Counted from the first letter of the stretch, positions 1-11,630 are shown. The stretch is 64,000 bases of DNA from Leptolyngbya sp. SIOISBB (GCA_010671905.1 JAAHII010000001.1:2170001-2234000), one strand, 5' to 3'. Translations and numbers: made by a program. Notes: generated by a model not told the origin, from the sequence alone.

Positions 1-461
1 ATACCCGTTACAGCGGTAATGCGGTTGACCCCGAGGGCTTGTTTCAGCGGTTGGATAACCGGAATTCCCCCGCCGACAGCGGCTTCTAGCAAAACGTATA
101 CACCCGCTTCATTGGCGGCATCAAAGATTTCGTCGCCGTAGCGGGCAATCACCGCCTTGTTGGCGGTGACAACGTGTTTGCCATGGTGAATGGCTTTGAG
201 AATGAGCGATCGCGCAGGTTCCAAACCACCAATGAGTTCCACCACCACATCCACATCAGGATCGGTGGCGATCGCTTCCAAATCGGTGGTCAAGCGGTCT
301 GGGGGGATGTCAATGTTGCGAGGCTTGTCGAGCGATCGCACCCCCACTCGATAAATTTCAACGGCTTTTACCAGCGGATGTCGCCCTGCCGGATCAAGCA
401 AGATTTTTGCCGTGCCCGTACCGACTGTACCTAATCCCAACAGACCTACTTTTACCGTCAC
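1..461 (-). CDS. hom: Homoserine dehydrogenase, N-terminal part (gene runs off the left edge)
   Basis: Catalyses NAD(P)H-dependent reduction of aspartate semialdehyde to homoserine, the branch point to threonine and methionine, in the cytoplasm. Only about 153 N-terminal residues are inside the window. They show a Rossmann nucleotide-binding start (VGLLGLGTVGTGTAKIL), the ELIGGLEPARS segment, HVVTANKAVIA with the conserved Asn-Lys, and LEAAVGGGIPVI, all typical of the family. The GTG at 461 is chosen because the Rossmann strand begins three codons later and AAGGA lies about 14 bases upstream. Its neighbour petH is on the same strand, but a strong terminator at 521-552 separates them, so hom probably has its own promoter in the 60-base gap. 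Family assignment is secure; the start is slightly less so. Confidence 0.93.
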   Translation of the reverse strand, partial: MTVKVGLLGLGTVGTGTAKILLDPAGRHPLVKAVEIYRVGVRSLDKPRNIDIPPDRLTTDLEAIATDPDVDVVVELIGGLEPARSLILKAIHHGKHVVTANKAVIARYGDEIFDAANEAGVYVLLEAAVGGGIPVIQPLKQALGVNRITAVTG

Positions 462-520
462 CGTTTGCTGATTCCTTTTTGAAAGCCTTTACCAATGGTA
501 GGGGATGCCGCTACGAACAA

Positions 521-552
521 AAACCGGGGCGGTCTAAAAACCGCCCCGGTTT
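521..552 (-). terminator. Rho-independent terminator of petH
   Basis: A perfect 12-bp stem (AAACCGGGGCGG with CCGCCCCGGTTT) encloses an 8-base loop. Read on the minus strand the hairpin is followed by TTTTTGTT. It lies 65 bases past the petH stop and before the hom start. Confidence 0.85.
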
Positions 553-616
553 CTTGAAAAGAACCCACTGATTGAGTTAGCACAGTCCAACATTGAGGCT
601 AGACTGCCTCCAACAA

Positions 617-2707
<2,091 letters not shown>

Positions 2708-3706
2708 ATGACAAGTAAGCTGGATCGCGTGGTTTTAATTGGGGTTGCTGGCGACTCTGGATGTGGTAAGTCCACGTTTCTGAGACGACTCGCCGATCTG
2801 TTTGGCGAAGAGTTCATCACGGTCATTTGTTTGGACGACTATCACAGCCTTGATCGGAAACAGCGCAAAGCAGCGGGTGTTACAGCTCTGAACCCTGAAG
2901 CAAACAATTTTGATTTGATGTACGAGCAAATCAAAGCACTGAAGGCAGGCAACGCGATTGATAAGCCGATTTACAATCATGAAACGGGCGAGATTGATCC
3001 ACCCGAGCGGATTGACCCTAATCATATTGTGGTGATTGAAGGTCTGCACCCCATGTATGACCAGCGGGTGCGTGAGTTGATCGACTTCAGCGTTTATCTC
3101 GACATTCATGACGATGTCAAAATTGCTTGGAAGATCAAGCGCGATATGGCAGAGCGGGGCCACACCTATGAAGATGTGTTGGCTTCTATTAATGCTCGCC
3201 GTCCTGACTTCGAAGCTTACATTGATGTCCAGAAGCAGTATGCCGATGTCGTGATTCAGATTCTGCCGACACAGCTGCTGCCAGATGATGAAGAGAAGAA
3301 AATTCTGCGAGTTCGCCTACTTCAGAAAGAGGGGATTGAAGGGTTTGATCCGGTCTACCTCTTCGACGAAGGTTCCACCATTGATTGGATCCCTTGCGGT
3401 CGCAAGTTGACCTGCTCCTTCCCCGGTATTCGCATGCACTACGGCCCTGATAGCTACTACGGCAACGAAGTCTCAGTGCTGGAAATCGACGGTCAGTTTG
3501 AGCGTTTGGAAGAACTGATTTATGTTGAGAGTCACCTCAGCAACACCTCTACGAAGTACTACGGTGAAATGACTGAGCTGTTACTGAAGCACCGCGAGTA
3601 TCCGGGTTCTAACAACGGTAGTGGTCTTTTTCAGGTGCTGGTCGGACTGAAGATGCGCGAGAGCTACGAAAAGATTATGGCCAAGACTCCCCAAGCTGTC
3701 GTTTAA
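2708..3706 (+). CDS. prk: Phosphoribulokinase
   Basis: Phosphorylates ribulose 5-phosphate with ATP to give ribulose 1,5-bisphosphate, the CO2 acceptor of the Calvin cycle. The 332 residues contain a P-loop (GDSGCGKST, near residues 15-23), the CLDDYHSLDR active-site segment, the VVIEGLHPMYD Walker B-like strand, and the R-rich NARRPDF region. Two Cys, in the P-loop (SGC) and in VICLDDY, are the pair used for redox control through thioredoxin and CP12 in the family. The ATG at 2708 is preferred over an in-frame TTG at 2696 because AGGAAA sits just ahead of it and because family members start near this point. The gene appears monocistronic: there is a terminator at 3754-3786. Confidence 0.97.
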   Translation: MTSKLDRVVLIGVAGDSGCGKSTFLRRLADLFGEEFITVICLDDYHSLDRKQRKAAGVTALNPEANNFDLMYEQIKALKAGNAIDKPIYNHETGEIDPPERIDPNHIVVIEGLHPMYDQRVRELIDFSVYLDIHDDVKIAWKIKRDMAERGHTYEDVLASINARRPDFEAYIDVQKQYADVVIQILPTQLLPDDEEKKILRVRLLQKEGIEGFDPVYLFDEGSTIDWIPCGRKLTCSFPGIRMHYGPDSYYGNEVSVLEIDGQFERLEELIYVESHLSNTSTKYYGEMTELLLKHREYPGSNNGSGLFQVLVGLKMRESYEKIMAKTPQAVV

Positions 3707-3753
3707 GGGGTAGTTCTGAACGAAATCGCATCAGTTACATCAGTTAATTGTAG

Positions 3754-3786
3754 AAGGGTAATGGGGTAAGCTCATTACCCTTTTTT
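3754..3786 (+). terminator. Rho-independent terminator of prk
   Basis: A 10-bp stem (AAGGGTAATG with CATTACCCTT) and 9-base loop are followed by a run of T, 48 bases after the prk stop. Confidence 0.85.
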
Positions 3787-3851
3787 ATTGGATATGTGCG
3801 TGAAGGGTTGCTGGGGATAATAAGGAGCTGAAACAGGTTGGTTCGTATCGG

Positions 3852-3893
3852 GCATCAGTTCCAAGTAGCCTAACTAAGTCTGCCGCTGCAATA
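3852..3893 (+). repeat. 42-base dispersed repeat, copy 1
   Basis: This stretch matches 33694-33735 at 35 of 42 positions in the same orientation (shared core CCTAACTAAG). The second copy lies just past an IS630-like transposase remnant, so the repeat may be the terminal part of such an element or a derived MITE. No transposase gene is near this copy. Confidence 0.5.
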
Positions 3894-3950
3894 CACAAGA
3901 GTTGCCGCAAACTGATCACTCTAGACCGAGGCAAAGACTCGCCCAACCCC

Positions 3951-4776
3951 TTACACTACTCCAGGTTCAACGGGTAAGACTCGAACCGTACCAGATAGCA
4001 TCAGTTTATTAGCTGCAACCTGACAGTTTGTCAGCGTCACTTCGGTGCCCAGGTCAATCTCAAAGCCTTGCAGGTCAGAGATCGGGATACTTGTGGCTGC
4101 AGCTGTGGAGTCGTCAGTTAGCCAATGTGGATTATCGAGACAGAGACGATGGCCGTCGCGAATCGAAAGTTGAGTGCTGATGGCAATCACAAGCAAGTCA
4201 TCCACCTTGGGATGTAACCGCAGAATAATTTGATCCGCGTCAATGGCGGCGTTGGCTTGGTAGTGAGAGTGCACCGTCCGATCAGGCAAACTGTCTAGTA
4301 CCTGCTGTAGAGGCATGGCCTCTGGCTGTGATTGGGCCAACAGCTGTAAAAAATCGTAGAGTCCTTCACCCAGCAGGGGGAGACTGAAGGGAATCGTTGA
4401 AGTCAGCCTCCGTTAATTCGACTTCTCCGCTAATCGGAAAGGGCGCGAGTAAACGCAAAGGTTTCCGGCGCATAACCTGGCCCAAATTGACTTGAATTGA
4501 GCGGGCTGTAGCCGCTGCTTGACTGAGATGAATACCCTGATAAACGGCTTTTTGAGCCGACAAATAGATTTCAGGGATATGACCGGACAAAATTTCGCGA
4601 TCGCGGCCCTGAATCTGAAACTGCAAGTTTTCAACATACTCCAACTGAGTCGATAGCCATAACCGAATCGCTGGGGGTAAAACGCGGCTAATAATCCTGC
4701 TGCCACGGGGTTGGGTTGAAGAAATTTCCTCCACCGCAATGACTCCTCTCAATCTGACGCTGCCTACCTTCGTCAT
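3951..4776 (-). CDS. DUF2993 (LmeA-type lipid-binding) protein, interrupted by one frameshift
   Basis: The two parts (4776-4366 and 4381-3951 in the next frame) read through as one 274-residue protein if one base is removed from the five-base G run at 4376-4380. The join restores LQSPLLGEGLYDFL, a segment typical of DUF2993. The family is related to the lipid-binding LmeA protein; cyanobacterial members are of unknown function and may bind membrane lipids. The first part has GEVELTEADFN; the second ends in a beta-rich segment. The gene faces away from the DUF4912 gene across a 317-base region containing a perfect 30-bp palindrome. The break is more likely a homopolymer base-call error than real decay because both halves keep good family sequence. 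Confidence 0.75.
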
Positions 4777-4881
4777 TCAACCATGCCGTGGGGAAAGCTG
4801 CTGCAGACCAGCTTCGCTTGGGTTTGAATACGAGCGGAGATCAAAACATCAGGAATCGATGACTTTTCTCTGGAAGCGATC

Positions 4882-4911
4882 TCGTTTTGTCATGAATTCA
4901 TGACAAAACGA
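4882..4911. promoter_or_regulatory. Perfect 30-bp palindrome between divergent genes
   Basis: TCGTTTTGTCATGAA is followed directly by its reverse complement, giving 15 perfect base pairs with no loop and GAATTC at the centre. It lies 106 bases upstream of the DUF2993 gene start and 183 bases before the DUF4912 start. Lack of a spacer suits a dimeric regulator site or a cruciform better than a terminator. No T run follows. The rest of the 4777-5093 gap shows only the AGGAGG ribosome site ahead of 5094. Confidence 0.6.
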
Positions 4912-5093
4912 TCCCCAAACATCCCTTGTTTTCGTAGGAACATCTTCAGCAAAGGATTTCAAGGGTTGATCCCAGCAGGGTGAATCTGCCATAGTGTCAT
5001 CAAGTTGCGATCCCGGAATCGGGATTTTGATCCCCGTTGAATATTGATGGCAATGTTGGCGGTTGTTCTGCAAATTTAGGAGGAGTGAATCTT

Positions 5094-6370
5094 ATGTCCG
5101 AATCCATTCCAGCACTTGGGGAAATGACCCTCAGACAGCTCCGTAAGGTGGCTAGTGATTATGAGGTCTCTCGCTACAGCCGCATGCGGAAGTCTGAATT
5201 GATTGAAGCCATTATGGCGGCACAGACTCGACGGACAGCTGCCGTGCCAGCACCGGCAGCCGCAGTGGAGGGGCAAACTGAGGTCGAAGCTTCTAAGTTT
5301 GTGCCATCTACTGAGCCAATTCCGGCTGAGGTGTTAGCGTCGGTCGACGAGGGGCTACCCGATTTGCCCAGTGGCTATGGTGAGAGTCGCATCGTGCTAA
5401 TGCCTCGTGATCCTCAGTGGGCCTATGCCTATTGGGACATCCCCAATGATCATAAGGAAGAGCTGCGTCGGCAAGGGGGCGCGCGCTTAGCATTGCGCTT
5501 TTATGACGTCACTGACATTGATGTTAACTACCAAGCTCCTCATAGTCTGCAGCAGTATGAATGTGATGAAATGGCTCGGGAATGGTACTTGCCGATCCCG
5601 GTGAGCGATCGCGACTATGCCATCGAAATCGGTTACCTCTGCAATGATGGCCGGTGGTTACTACTAGCTCGTTCCGCGGCTGTCCACATTCCCCCGGTTT
5701 ATCCCTCTGATTGGATTGAGGACCACTTCGCCACTGTCGGTTGGGATCAAGACCTGCGCGGTGGGCAGATTGCAACCTTGACTCACCCCAGTAAGCGAGT
5801 TGAGACCGGCGCTGGTAATCAAATCTACGATGAAATCTTTGGCATGGCTGAGTCTGCTGAAGCCCAGCGAGTTGCGGGGTCACTGTTTGGGTCGATGCAG
5901 CATGTACCGGCTTCGGTAATGAGTTCGTATGCGCTACCCACCAGTTCTTACGTGCTGGCTTCTGGCATGGGCATGTGGGGGGGCGAGGTGCCCACGACGG
6001 CACTCCCGACCACTTCTGGGATTGGCATGAATGTCTCGGGTCTGAATATGTCAGGTGTGGGTTTTCTCCGCATCGGCACCGCCCATTCGCCCACGTCAGT
6101 TCTGGCTAGTGGCTGATGCCGAGCTGATTGTGTACGGGGCAACCGAACCTGATGCCACTGTGACGATTGGCGGTAAGCCCGTCAAGCTGAATCCTGACGG
6201 CACTTTCCGGTTCCAAATGTCCTTTCAAGACGGCATGATCGACTACCCGATCTTTGCTGTAGCGGCGGATGGTGAGCAGAACCGGGCCATCCACATGAAG
6301 TTCAACCGTGAGACTCCCTTACCGTCGGACGAACACCAAAGAAGACGCTGTCCAGGAATGGATGAGCTAA
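5094..6370 (+). CDS. DUF4912 protein with N-terminal Rho-N/SAP-like domain, two frameshifts
   Basis: Function unknown; the family is common in cyanobacteria. Residues 8-45 (LRQLRKVASDYEVSRY...KSELIEAI) form a Rho-N/SAP-like helical nucleic-acid-binding motif. The DUF4912 domain follows (WAYAYWDIP, about residues 110-230). After a low-complexity Ser/Gly/Met stretch comes a beta-rich C-terminal domain (FWLVADAELIVYGATEPDA...). The frame must skip one base at the T run 6062-6065 (restoring FSASAPPIRPR) and one more within 6316-6326 (restoring RRTNTKEDAVQEWMS then TAA). The repaired protein is 424 residues. The ATG at 5094 has a strong AGGAGG; an upstream in-frame TTG at 5037 does not. Two breaks in otherwise well-kept sequence suggest base-calling errors. 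Confidence 0.8.
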
Positions 6371-6411
6371 ATCACCGATTTAGATTGATTTAGCGAATTT
6401 AGCGAAAGATT

Positions 6412-6442
6412 AAGAGCGCTGCACCAGCAACGCTCTTTTTTT
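6412..6442 (+). terminator. Rho-independent terminator after the DUF4912 gene
   Basis: The stem AAGAGCG/CGCTCTT with a 12-base loop is followed by seven T's, 42 bases after the reconstructed stop. Confidence 0.8.
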
Positions 6443-6472
6443 GTGGCTGAAGCATGCTGTTATCGTGAAGAT

Positions 6473-7036
6473 ATGGAAAATCAAGACATCACAATGCACT
6501 TGCAGCAGCGGTTTGCTGAGGCGGTGCAACATAATCCGCCTGACGCTTGGCAAGTCGAAACGCCTGATTTTCGTCTGCTAGTGCTGTTGTCGACCGACCA
6601 GAGTTGGTTGCGGCTGCTGATTCCCATCGTGCCTGGTGAAGTCGCACAACCTTATTTCAGCCAAATTCTAGAGGCCAATTTTGATCTGACTCAGGAAGTA
6701 CGCTATGCCCTGCATCAAAATGTGTTGTGGGGCGTTTTTCAATATGAACTGGCGAGCTTGACGACAGTGCGATTTGAGGCGGCCATCAGTCGTTTGCTCG
6801 GGATGAAGCAGGAAGGGATTGATCCTTTTTTCAATGCACTGGTAGAGCAGCAAATTCGGCAAATCATTGCAGCGGCGCAGCAACAGGGGCAGTCTCTAGC
6901 CGAGACTATGCAGACTCTTGATCGCCTCTATAGCGAAGGCTTCATGGGGAATTTGGATGACGGCAGCGCCTATCAAAAGAAGGTGTTAGCCGCCTGGCAG
7001 CGGCAACTAGAGCGGTTATGGAGTGAGGAGGACTAA
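6473..7036 (+). CDS. Conserved hypothetical protein, 187 residues
   Basis: I do not recognise a named family. The protein is soluble and mixed alpha/beta, with no signal peptide or membrane segment. The N-terminal 100 residues alternate beta strands (FRLLVLLSTDQSWLRLLIPI); the C-terminal half is helical and Gln/Glu rich, ending QRQLERLWSEED. This resembles the fold order of small secretion-chaperone-like proteins, but that is only a guess. ATG at 6473 is preferred to GTG at 6443 because the latter overlaps the terminator T run. The stop TAA overlaps the next start by one base (TAATG), so the two genes are translationally coupled. Confidence 0.7.
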   Translation: MENQDITMHLQQRFAEAVQHNPPDAWQVETPDFRLLVLLSTDQSWLRLLIPIVPGEVAQPYFSQILEANFDLTQEVRYALHQNVLWGVFQYELASLTTVRFEAAISRLLGMKQEGIDPFFNALVEQQIRQIIAAAQQQGQSLAETMQTLDRLYSEGFMGNLDDGSAYQKKVLAAWQRQLERLWSEED

Positions 7037-7458
7037 TGGATATTGATGCTGTGTGCGATCGCATCCGTCAAGACTACGCAAATTTTCCGGCTGATCAGAG
7101 TTATGAACTCTACGCTGAAGACGTTTACTTCCGCGATCCGATGAATGAGTTCACCGGAGTTGACCAATACCAAGAGATGATTGGCTTTATCACGCGTTGG
7201 TTTCAGCAGCCACGGTTAGTCCTGCATCGGTTAGACAAGACCAGTGAGCAGACCTTTGAAACTCATTGGACCCTAAGCTGGATTACGCCGCTGCCTTGGC
7301 GACCGACCGTTTCCGTACCCGGTTGGACGGAATATTGCCTTAACGACAATGGCCAAGTCTGTTCTCACATCGACTCCTGGCATTGCTCTCGTTGGGCTGT
7401 ATTAGGTCAGGTGTTCGGATTGGGCAATCAGCCCCACGCCGATCAGACTCCTGTCTGA
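7036..7458 (+). CDS. DUF2358 protein (NTF2-like fold)
   Basis: A 140-residue soluble protein of the DUF2358 family found in cyanobacteria and plastids; molecular role unknown. Recognisable parts are the N-terminal DYANFPADQSYELYAEDVYFRDP and the C-terminal DSWHCSRW. The family adopts an SnoaL/NTF2-like cone fold that often binds small hydrophobic ligands. It starts on the last base of the preceding stop, with GAGGAGG immediately upstream, so the two genes form one transcript. Confidence 0.8.
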   Translation: MDIDAVCDRIRQDYANFPADQSYELYAEDVYFRDPMNEFTGVDQYQEMIGFITRWFQQPRLVLHRLDKTSEQTFETHWTLSWITPLPWRPTVSVPGWTEYCLNDNGQVCSHIDSWHCSRWAVLGQVFGLGNQPHADQTPV

Positions 7459-7467
7459 AGAAAATCT

Positions 7468-7530
7468 AACGACACTCGGGCCTGTCTCCGTCCTTGAATC
7501 AGCGAGGCGATAGGGGCGTGGAGTGTCGTT
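7468..7530 (+). repeat. Inverted repeat with 43-base loop in the 7459-7771 gap
   Basis: AACGACACTC (7468-7477) and GAGTGTCGTT (7521-7530) are perfect complements. It begins 9 bases after the DUF2358 stop. No T run follows, so it may be a processed 3' end or a weak terminator. The rest of the gap to 7771 shows nothing recognisable. Confidence 0.45.
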
Positions 7531-7771
7531 GATAGGCTCCGAGGAGGTATCTAGGCAACCCTTCCGCAGCTTGCTTGCTTCCCTTTTTTCCTCTGTCCAT
7601 AGCTGAGACAGAGCTGGAGCCAATTATGCGGTGCTTGCTTCACTCGTCCCGGCAATCTCAACTTAGATGGAAAATCAAGCGATCGCCCTCGGGAAGATAT
7701 CATCAGCTACGGTAGTGAGTTGCAGAAAGCCTGTTTGATCTCACTGTTTCCCGTCTATCGACCAATACTGG

Positions 7772-9574
7772 ATGGTTAAGGCAAATCGTGTCAGCCCGAG
7801 AGGGACTCGTTTAGGATGGCTGCAATGGAGTCGCCAACTGTTGGCAGCGACGCCGGTCAGCCTCCGTCATCGCCAGGCGCGGCGGTGGTTTTATCTAACG
7901 CTGGTGTATAACGCCATCATTGCGGGGCTCATTTGGCAGGCGATTGCCGGTGACCCTTACGCCATTGCTGATGACGCGCGACAACACGTCTTTTGGATGT
8001 GGCGATTCATCGATGCGTCTCTGTTTCCTAATGACTGGATTGCGGACTACTATCAATCGATTTCACCCATTGGGTATGCCTGGCTATATCGTCTGTTGGC
8101 GCTGCTGGGTGTTTCGCCCCTGACGTTGTGTAAGCTTTTGCCACCTGTTTTGGTCATGCTGACGGGGGCGATCGCGTTTTTGACTGCGTTTGAAATCAGT
8201 GCCCTACCAGCGGCAGGGTTTACAGCCTCCGTCCTCATGACCCAATCAGTCGGGTTTACGGCAACGTTATCGTCCGGCACGTCTAAGTCTTTTGTCTACG
8301 GCCTCATGTTGCTGTTTATGTATGGCTGGCTGCGCCGATCGCGCTGGCTGAGCTGGGGGGCCATCGTGCTACAAGGGATCTTTTATCCCCAGGTGGTCTT
8401 GCTGTCAGCTGGTTTACTCGTTTTAGGATTGGTCGAGCGCCGACAGGGAAAGTGGCATTGGCGACGCGATCGTGCGTTGTGGCTGCTCACGACCGGAGGC
8501 TTATGCATGGCGACAGCGGTGATTCTTTATTACGCCGGTAGCAGCAGTCAGTTTGGCCCAACGGTCACCTTAGAGCAAGCCCTGACGATGCCTGAGTTCT
8601 TCCGCGGGGGGCGGACCAATTATTTTCAAACGTCTTGGCTAGAAGCATTGCTAAATGGCCGTGGCGGCCTGCGCTTAGATGCCGCCACAACGCCAGTGAC
8701 CAACTTCTTGGCGTTAGGGTTGCCACTGATGTTGAGCATGCCGCAGCGTTTTCCGTTAGCTAAGGCCGTCCGTGCCGATGTCGATATCCTGCCCAAACTG
8801 CTCGCTGTCGCGGGTTTTTGGTTTGTGGCCGCGCATCTGCTACTGTTCAAACTGTATTTGCCTAGTCGCTATACCGGACGTTTCTTCTTTGTGGTCGCAG
8901 TGCTCGCTGCCGCGATCGCGCTCGTCCTGTTAATCGATGCCTTGCTGGGTTGGGCTAGCGATGGACTGGCCTCGCCAAAGATGAGCGCTCAAGCTACCTT
9001 CCAGTCGTTCATGGCGACTGGTTTGGCGGCAGTTTTAGGATTAGTCGTGGTCCTGTATCCGCTCACCATGTCAGGGTATCCCTTCACGTCTATTATCCGG
9101 GGCCAGAGCCCTGAGCTGTACGCCTTTTTGGCAAATCAACCGAAAACCAGCCTGATTGCTGGATTGGCCGTCGAAACCAACAACATTCCCACGTATAGTC
9201 AGCGATCGGTTTTAGTCAGTCGGGAAGTCGCGATTCCTTACCATATGGGCTATTACCAAGAAATCCGCCAACGGGCTCAGCAGTCGATTGCGGCTCAATA
9301 CAGCCCCGATGCAGCGGCAGTGAAAGCCTTTGTCCAACACTATGGTGTCACCCACTGGTTATTAGAGAAGACGGCGTTTGATATTACTCAGCTCACTCGC
9401 GATCGCTGGATTCAGCAATATCAACCGGCAGCCGGGAACGCCACGACAGTTCTAGCTAGCCGACAGATACCTTTTTTGCAGTCGTTAGGCGATCGCTGTG
9501 TCGTCTTTGAAGATGCGCAACATTGGCTGCTGGCTGCTGAATGCATCGTCTCGGCAACCGAAAATCGTCCTTGA
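7772..9574 (+). CDS. Polytopic membrane protein, possible GT-C-type glycosyltransferase (paralogue 1)
   Basis: 600 residues with roughly ten hydrophobic membrane segments and a soluble C-terminal domain (about 430-600). After the first membrane helix comes DDARQHVFWMWRF, an acidic pair in the first external loop, the place where GT-C enzymes such as PMT and ALG families carry catalytic aspartates. A basic N-terminus is cytoplasmic. The family is not named with certainty, and lipid-linked sugar transfer is inference only. The next gene (9825-11630) is a full-length homologue, so the pair arose by tandem duplication. The ATG at 7772 has only a weak ribosome site. Confidence 0.7.
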   Translation: MVKANRVSPRGTRLGWLQWSRQLLAATPVSLRHRQARRWFYLTLVYNAIIAGLIWQAIAGDPYAIADDARQHVFWMWRFIDASLFPNDWIADYYQSISPIGYAWLYRLLALLGVSPLTLCKLLPPVLVMLTGAIAFLTAFEISALPAAGFTASVLMTQSVGFTATLSSGTSKSFVYGLMLLFMYGWLRRSRWLSWGAIVLQGIFYPQVVLLSAGLLVLGLVERRQGKWHWRRDRALWLLTTGGLCMATAVILYYAGSSSQFGPTVTLEQALTMPEFFRGGRTNYFQTSWLEALLNGRGGLRLDAATTPVTNFLALGLPLMLSMPQRFPLAKAVRADVDILPKLLAVAGFWFVAAHLLLFKLYLPSRYTGRFFFVVAVLAAAIALVLLIDALLGWASDGLASPKMSAQATFQSFMATGLAAVLGLVVVLYPLTMSGYPFTSIIRGQSPELYAFLANQPKTSLIAGLAVETNNIPTYSQRSVLVSREVAIPYHMGYYQEIRQRAQQSIAAQYSPDAAAVKAFVQHYGVTHWLLEKTAFDITQLTRDRWIQQYQPAAGNATTVLASRQIPFLQSLGDRCVVFEDAQHWLLAAECIVSATENRP

Positions 9575-9824
9575 TTGCGGTCCCTCGATGTTGAGTCTGC
9601 TTGCAATCAGGCACTCACAACAAGTTGACGCTTCATTTAGTAGCGAGTTGCCAAGCGAGGCAGCCGCAGCAGTAAATCCGAAATTCTTGCCGAAATACCA
9701 GCTGCAGGGGGATGATAAAGCCGACGACGGGCACAAGCAGCCCCTCTGCCCAGGGGCAAACGTCAGCTAACGTCTAGCTGTTGGGTCAACCCTTGCGCCG
9801 CGTCAGCGATCAATCAGCGATTTG

Positions 9825-11630
9825 ATGACTCACAAGAGCCCAATAAACTTGAGAGCCCACTTTTGGGGACTGTTGCAAGGGGGACGGCAACTGCTGGCAC
9901 CGACGCCAGTGACCTTACGTCATCGCCGAGTGTGGCTGTGGTTTTGTTTAACGCTGGCCCATGCGGTGTTAGTCGCGGTATTAATGTGGGCGACCATCAC
10001 CGAAGGGCCATATCACATTCCCGATGATGCGCGTCAACATGTGTTTTGGATGCAGCGGTTTGCTGAACCAGCCTTGTTCTCTCAGGATTGGATCGCTGAT
10101 TATTTTGAGTCGGTAGCCCCAGTCGGCTTCGTGGCGTTGTATCGAGCTGCCTTTTGGTTGGGGATTGACCCGCTCACGTTCAATACGATTTTGCCGTCAA
10201 TATTGGTAATTTTGACGGCGATCGCGCTTTTCCTCACCTGCTTGGAACTCTGTGCCTTGCCTGCTGTCGGCTTTGCCGCTGCGGTGTTGCTGTCTCAAGT
10301 AATTGAGTACACTGCTAGCGTGGCCTCGGGCACACCCAAGGCTTTTGTGTTTTTGCTCACGGTGCTGTTTTGGTATGGCTGGCTGCGGCGATCGCAGTGG
10401 CTGACTGGGTTATCGGTGATCTTGCAGGGGCTATTTTATCCACCGACGGTATTGATCTCAGCTGGAGTCTTGGCCTTAGGCTTGGTTGAGCGTCAAGCGG
10501 GGGGACGATGGTGCATCTGCCGTGATCGCCGACTCTGGCAGCTGACCCTGGGTGGTTTGGCCATTGCCACCGCGATCGTGTTGCAATATGGTTTGTCATC
10601 TAATCAGTTTGGGCCGACAGTTACCCTGGCCGAAGCCTTTGACATGCGGGAATTTTACGCGGGTGGACGGGCCGCTTTCTTCCGTGATGACATCGTCGAT
10701 TACCTCCTATATGGACGCAGTGGCTTGCAACTGCAAAGCGCGTTTACGCCACTCACCAATCTTTTGGCACTGGCATTCCCGATTTTGCTCTGCTTTCCTC
10801 AACGGTTTCCCTTGGTGAAGGCTGTACGTCCGCAGGTTGGACTGCTTTGGCGGGTGTTGGTCACGTCGCTATTTTGGTTTGTCGTCGCCCATCGCATCCT
10901 GTTTATCCTACATTTGCCTAATCGCTATGTTGGCCGCTATTTCATCTTGGTCTTTGTGGTGTTAGCGGCTCTATCGTTGGTGATCCTCATCGACGGGTTG
11001 TGGCAAACTAGTTGTCAGAAATTGCAGGCTTCGTCACCGCTGCAAACGTCATTAAAGTCAACGGGGATAGCGATCGGAGCCAGTAGCCTGGCGCTCGGGC
11101 TGGCCGCGATTTTGGTGCTGTATCCCCTCACCTATCCGGGGTATCCCACAACCTCTCTGGCCCGAGGGCAGACATATGAACTGTACGAGTTTTTCCTCAG
11201 TCAACCCAAAAGCCTGTTGCTGGCTAGTTTGTCGAGTGAAGCGGGCAACATTCCAAGTTTTACAGGACGGTCAGTGCTAGTCAGTGCTGAGGTGGCGATT
11301 CCCTACCACCAGGGCTACTACACAGAACTCGATCAGCGCACGCGCGACTTGATCACGGCCCAATTCACCACTGATCCCACGGTTCTACGAGACTTTATCC
11401 AGCAGTATGACGTGACTCACTGGCTGTTAGATCCGTTTGCTTACAATCCAGATTTTTTGGCTGGCAATGGTTGGATGCAACAGTATCAGCCGGAAGCAGA
11501 ACAAGCAGTCCTGGCGTTGCGCTACGGAAAAATGCCAGTCCTGGCGGCTTTAAGCGATCGCTGCACCCTCTTTAACCAAGACAATTACCGGGTGGTGGAG
11601 GCTCAGTGCATTCTCGCTATGACGGAATAA
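9825..11630 (+). CDS. Polytopic membrane protein, possible GT-C-type glycosyltransferase (paralogue 2)
   Basis: 601 residues, co-linear with the preceding gene over the whole length. Shared segments include RQLLA-TPV-LRHR near the start, DDARQHVFWM-RF, DWIADYF, SRSVLVS-EVAIPYH-GYY and VTHWLL near the end. The acidic pair in the first loop is kept, so both copies may be active. About ten membrane helices are followed by a soluble C-terminal domain. The start could also be TTG at 9822. A 250-base gap separates the copies. Keeping both copies suggests they diverged in acceptor or partner, which I cannot test here. Confidence 0.7.
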   Translation: MTHKSPINLRAHFWGLLQGGRQLLAPTPVTLRHRRVWLWFCLTLAHAVLVAVLMWATITEGPYHIPDDARQHVFWMQRFAEPALFSQDWIADYFESVAPVGFVALYRAAFWLGIDPLTFNTILPSILVILTAIALFLTCLELCALPAVGFAAAVLLSQVIEYTASVASGTPKAFVFLLTVLFWYGWLRRSQWLTGLSVILQGLFYPPTVLISAGVLALGLVERQAGGRWCICRDRRLWQLTLGGLAIATAIVLQYGLSSNQFGPTVTLAEAFDMREFYAGGRAAFFRDDIVDYLLYGRSGLQLQSAFTPLTNLLALAFPILLCFPQRFPLVKAVRPQVGLLWRVLVTSLFWFVVAHRILFILHLPNRYVGRYFILVFVVLAALSLVILIDGLWQTSCQKLQASSPLQTSLKSTGIAIGASSLALGLAAILVLYPLTYPGYPTTSLARGQTYELYEFFLSQPKSLLLASLSSEAGNIPSFTGRSVLVSAEVAIPYHQGYYTELDQRTRDLITAQFTTDPTVLRDFIQQYDVTHWLLDPFAYNPDFLAGNGWMQQYQPEAEQAVLALRYGKMPVLAALSDRCTLFNQDNYRVVEAQCILAMTE

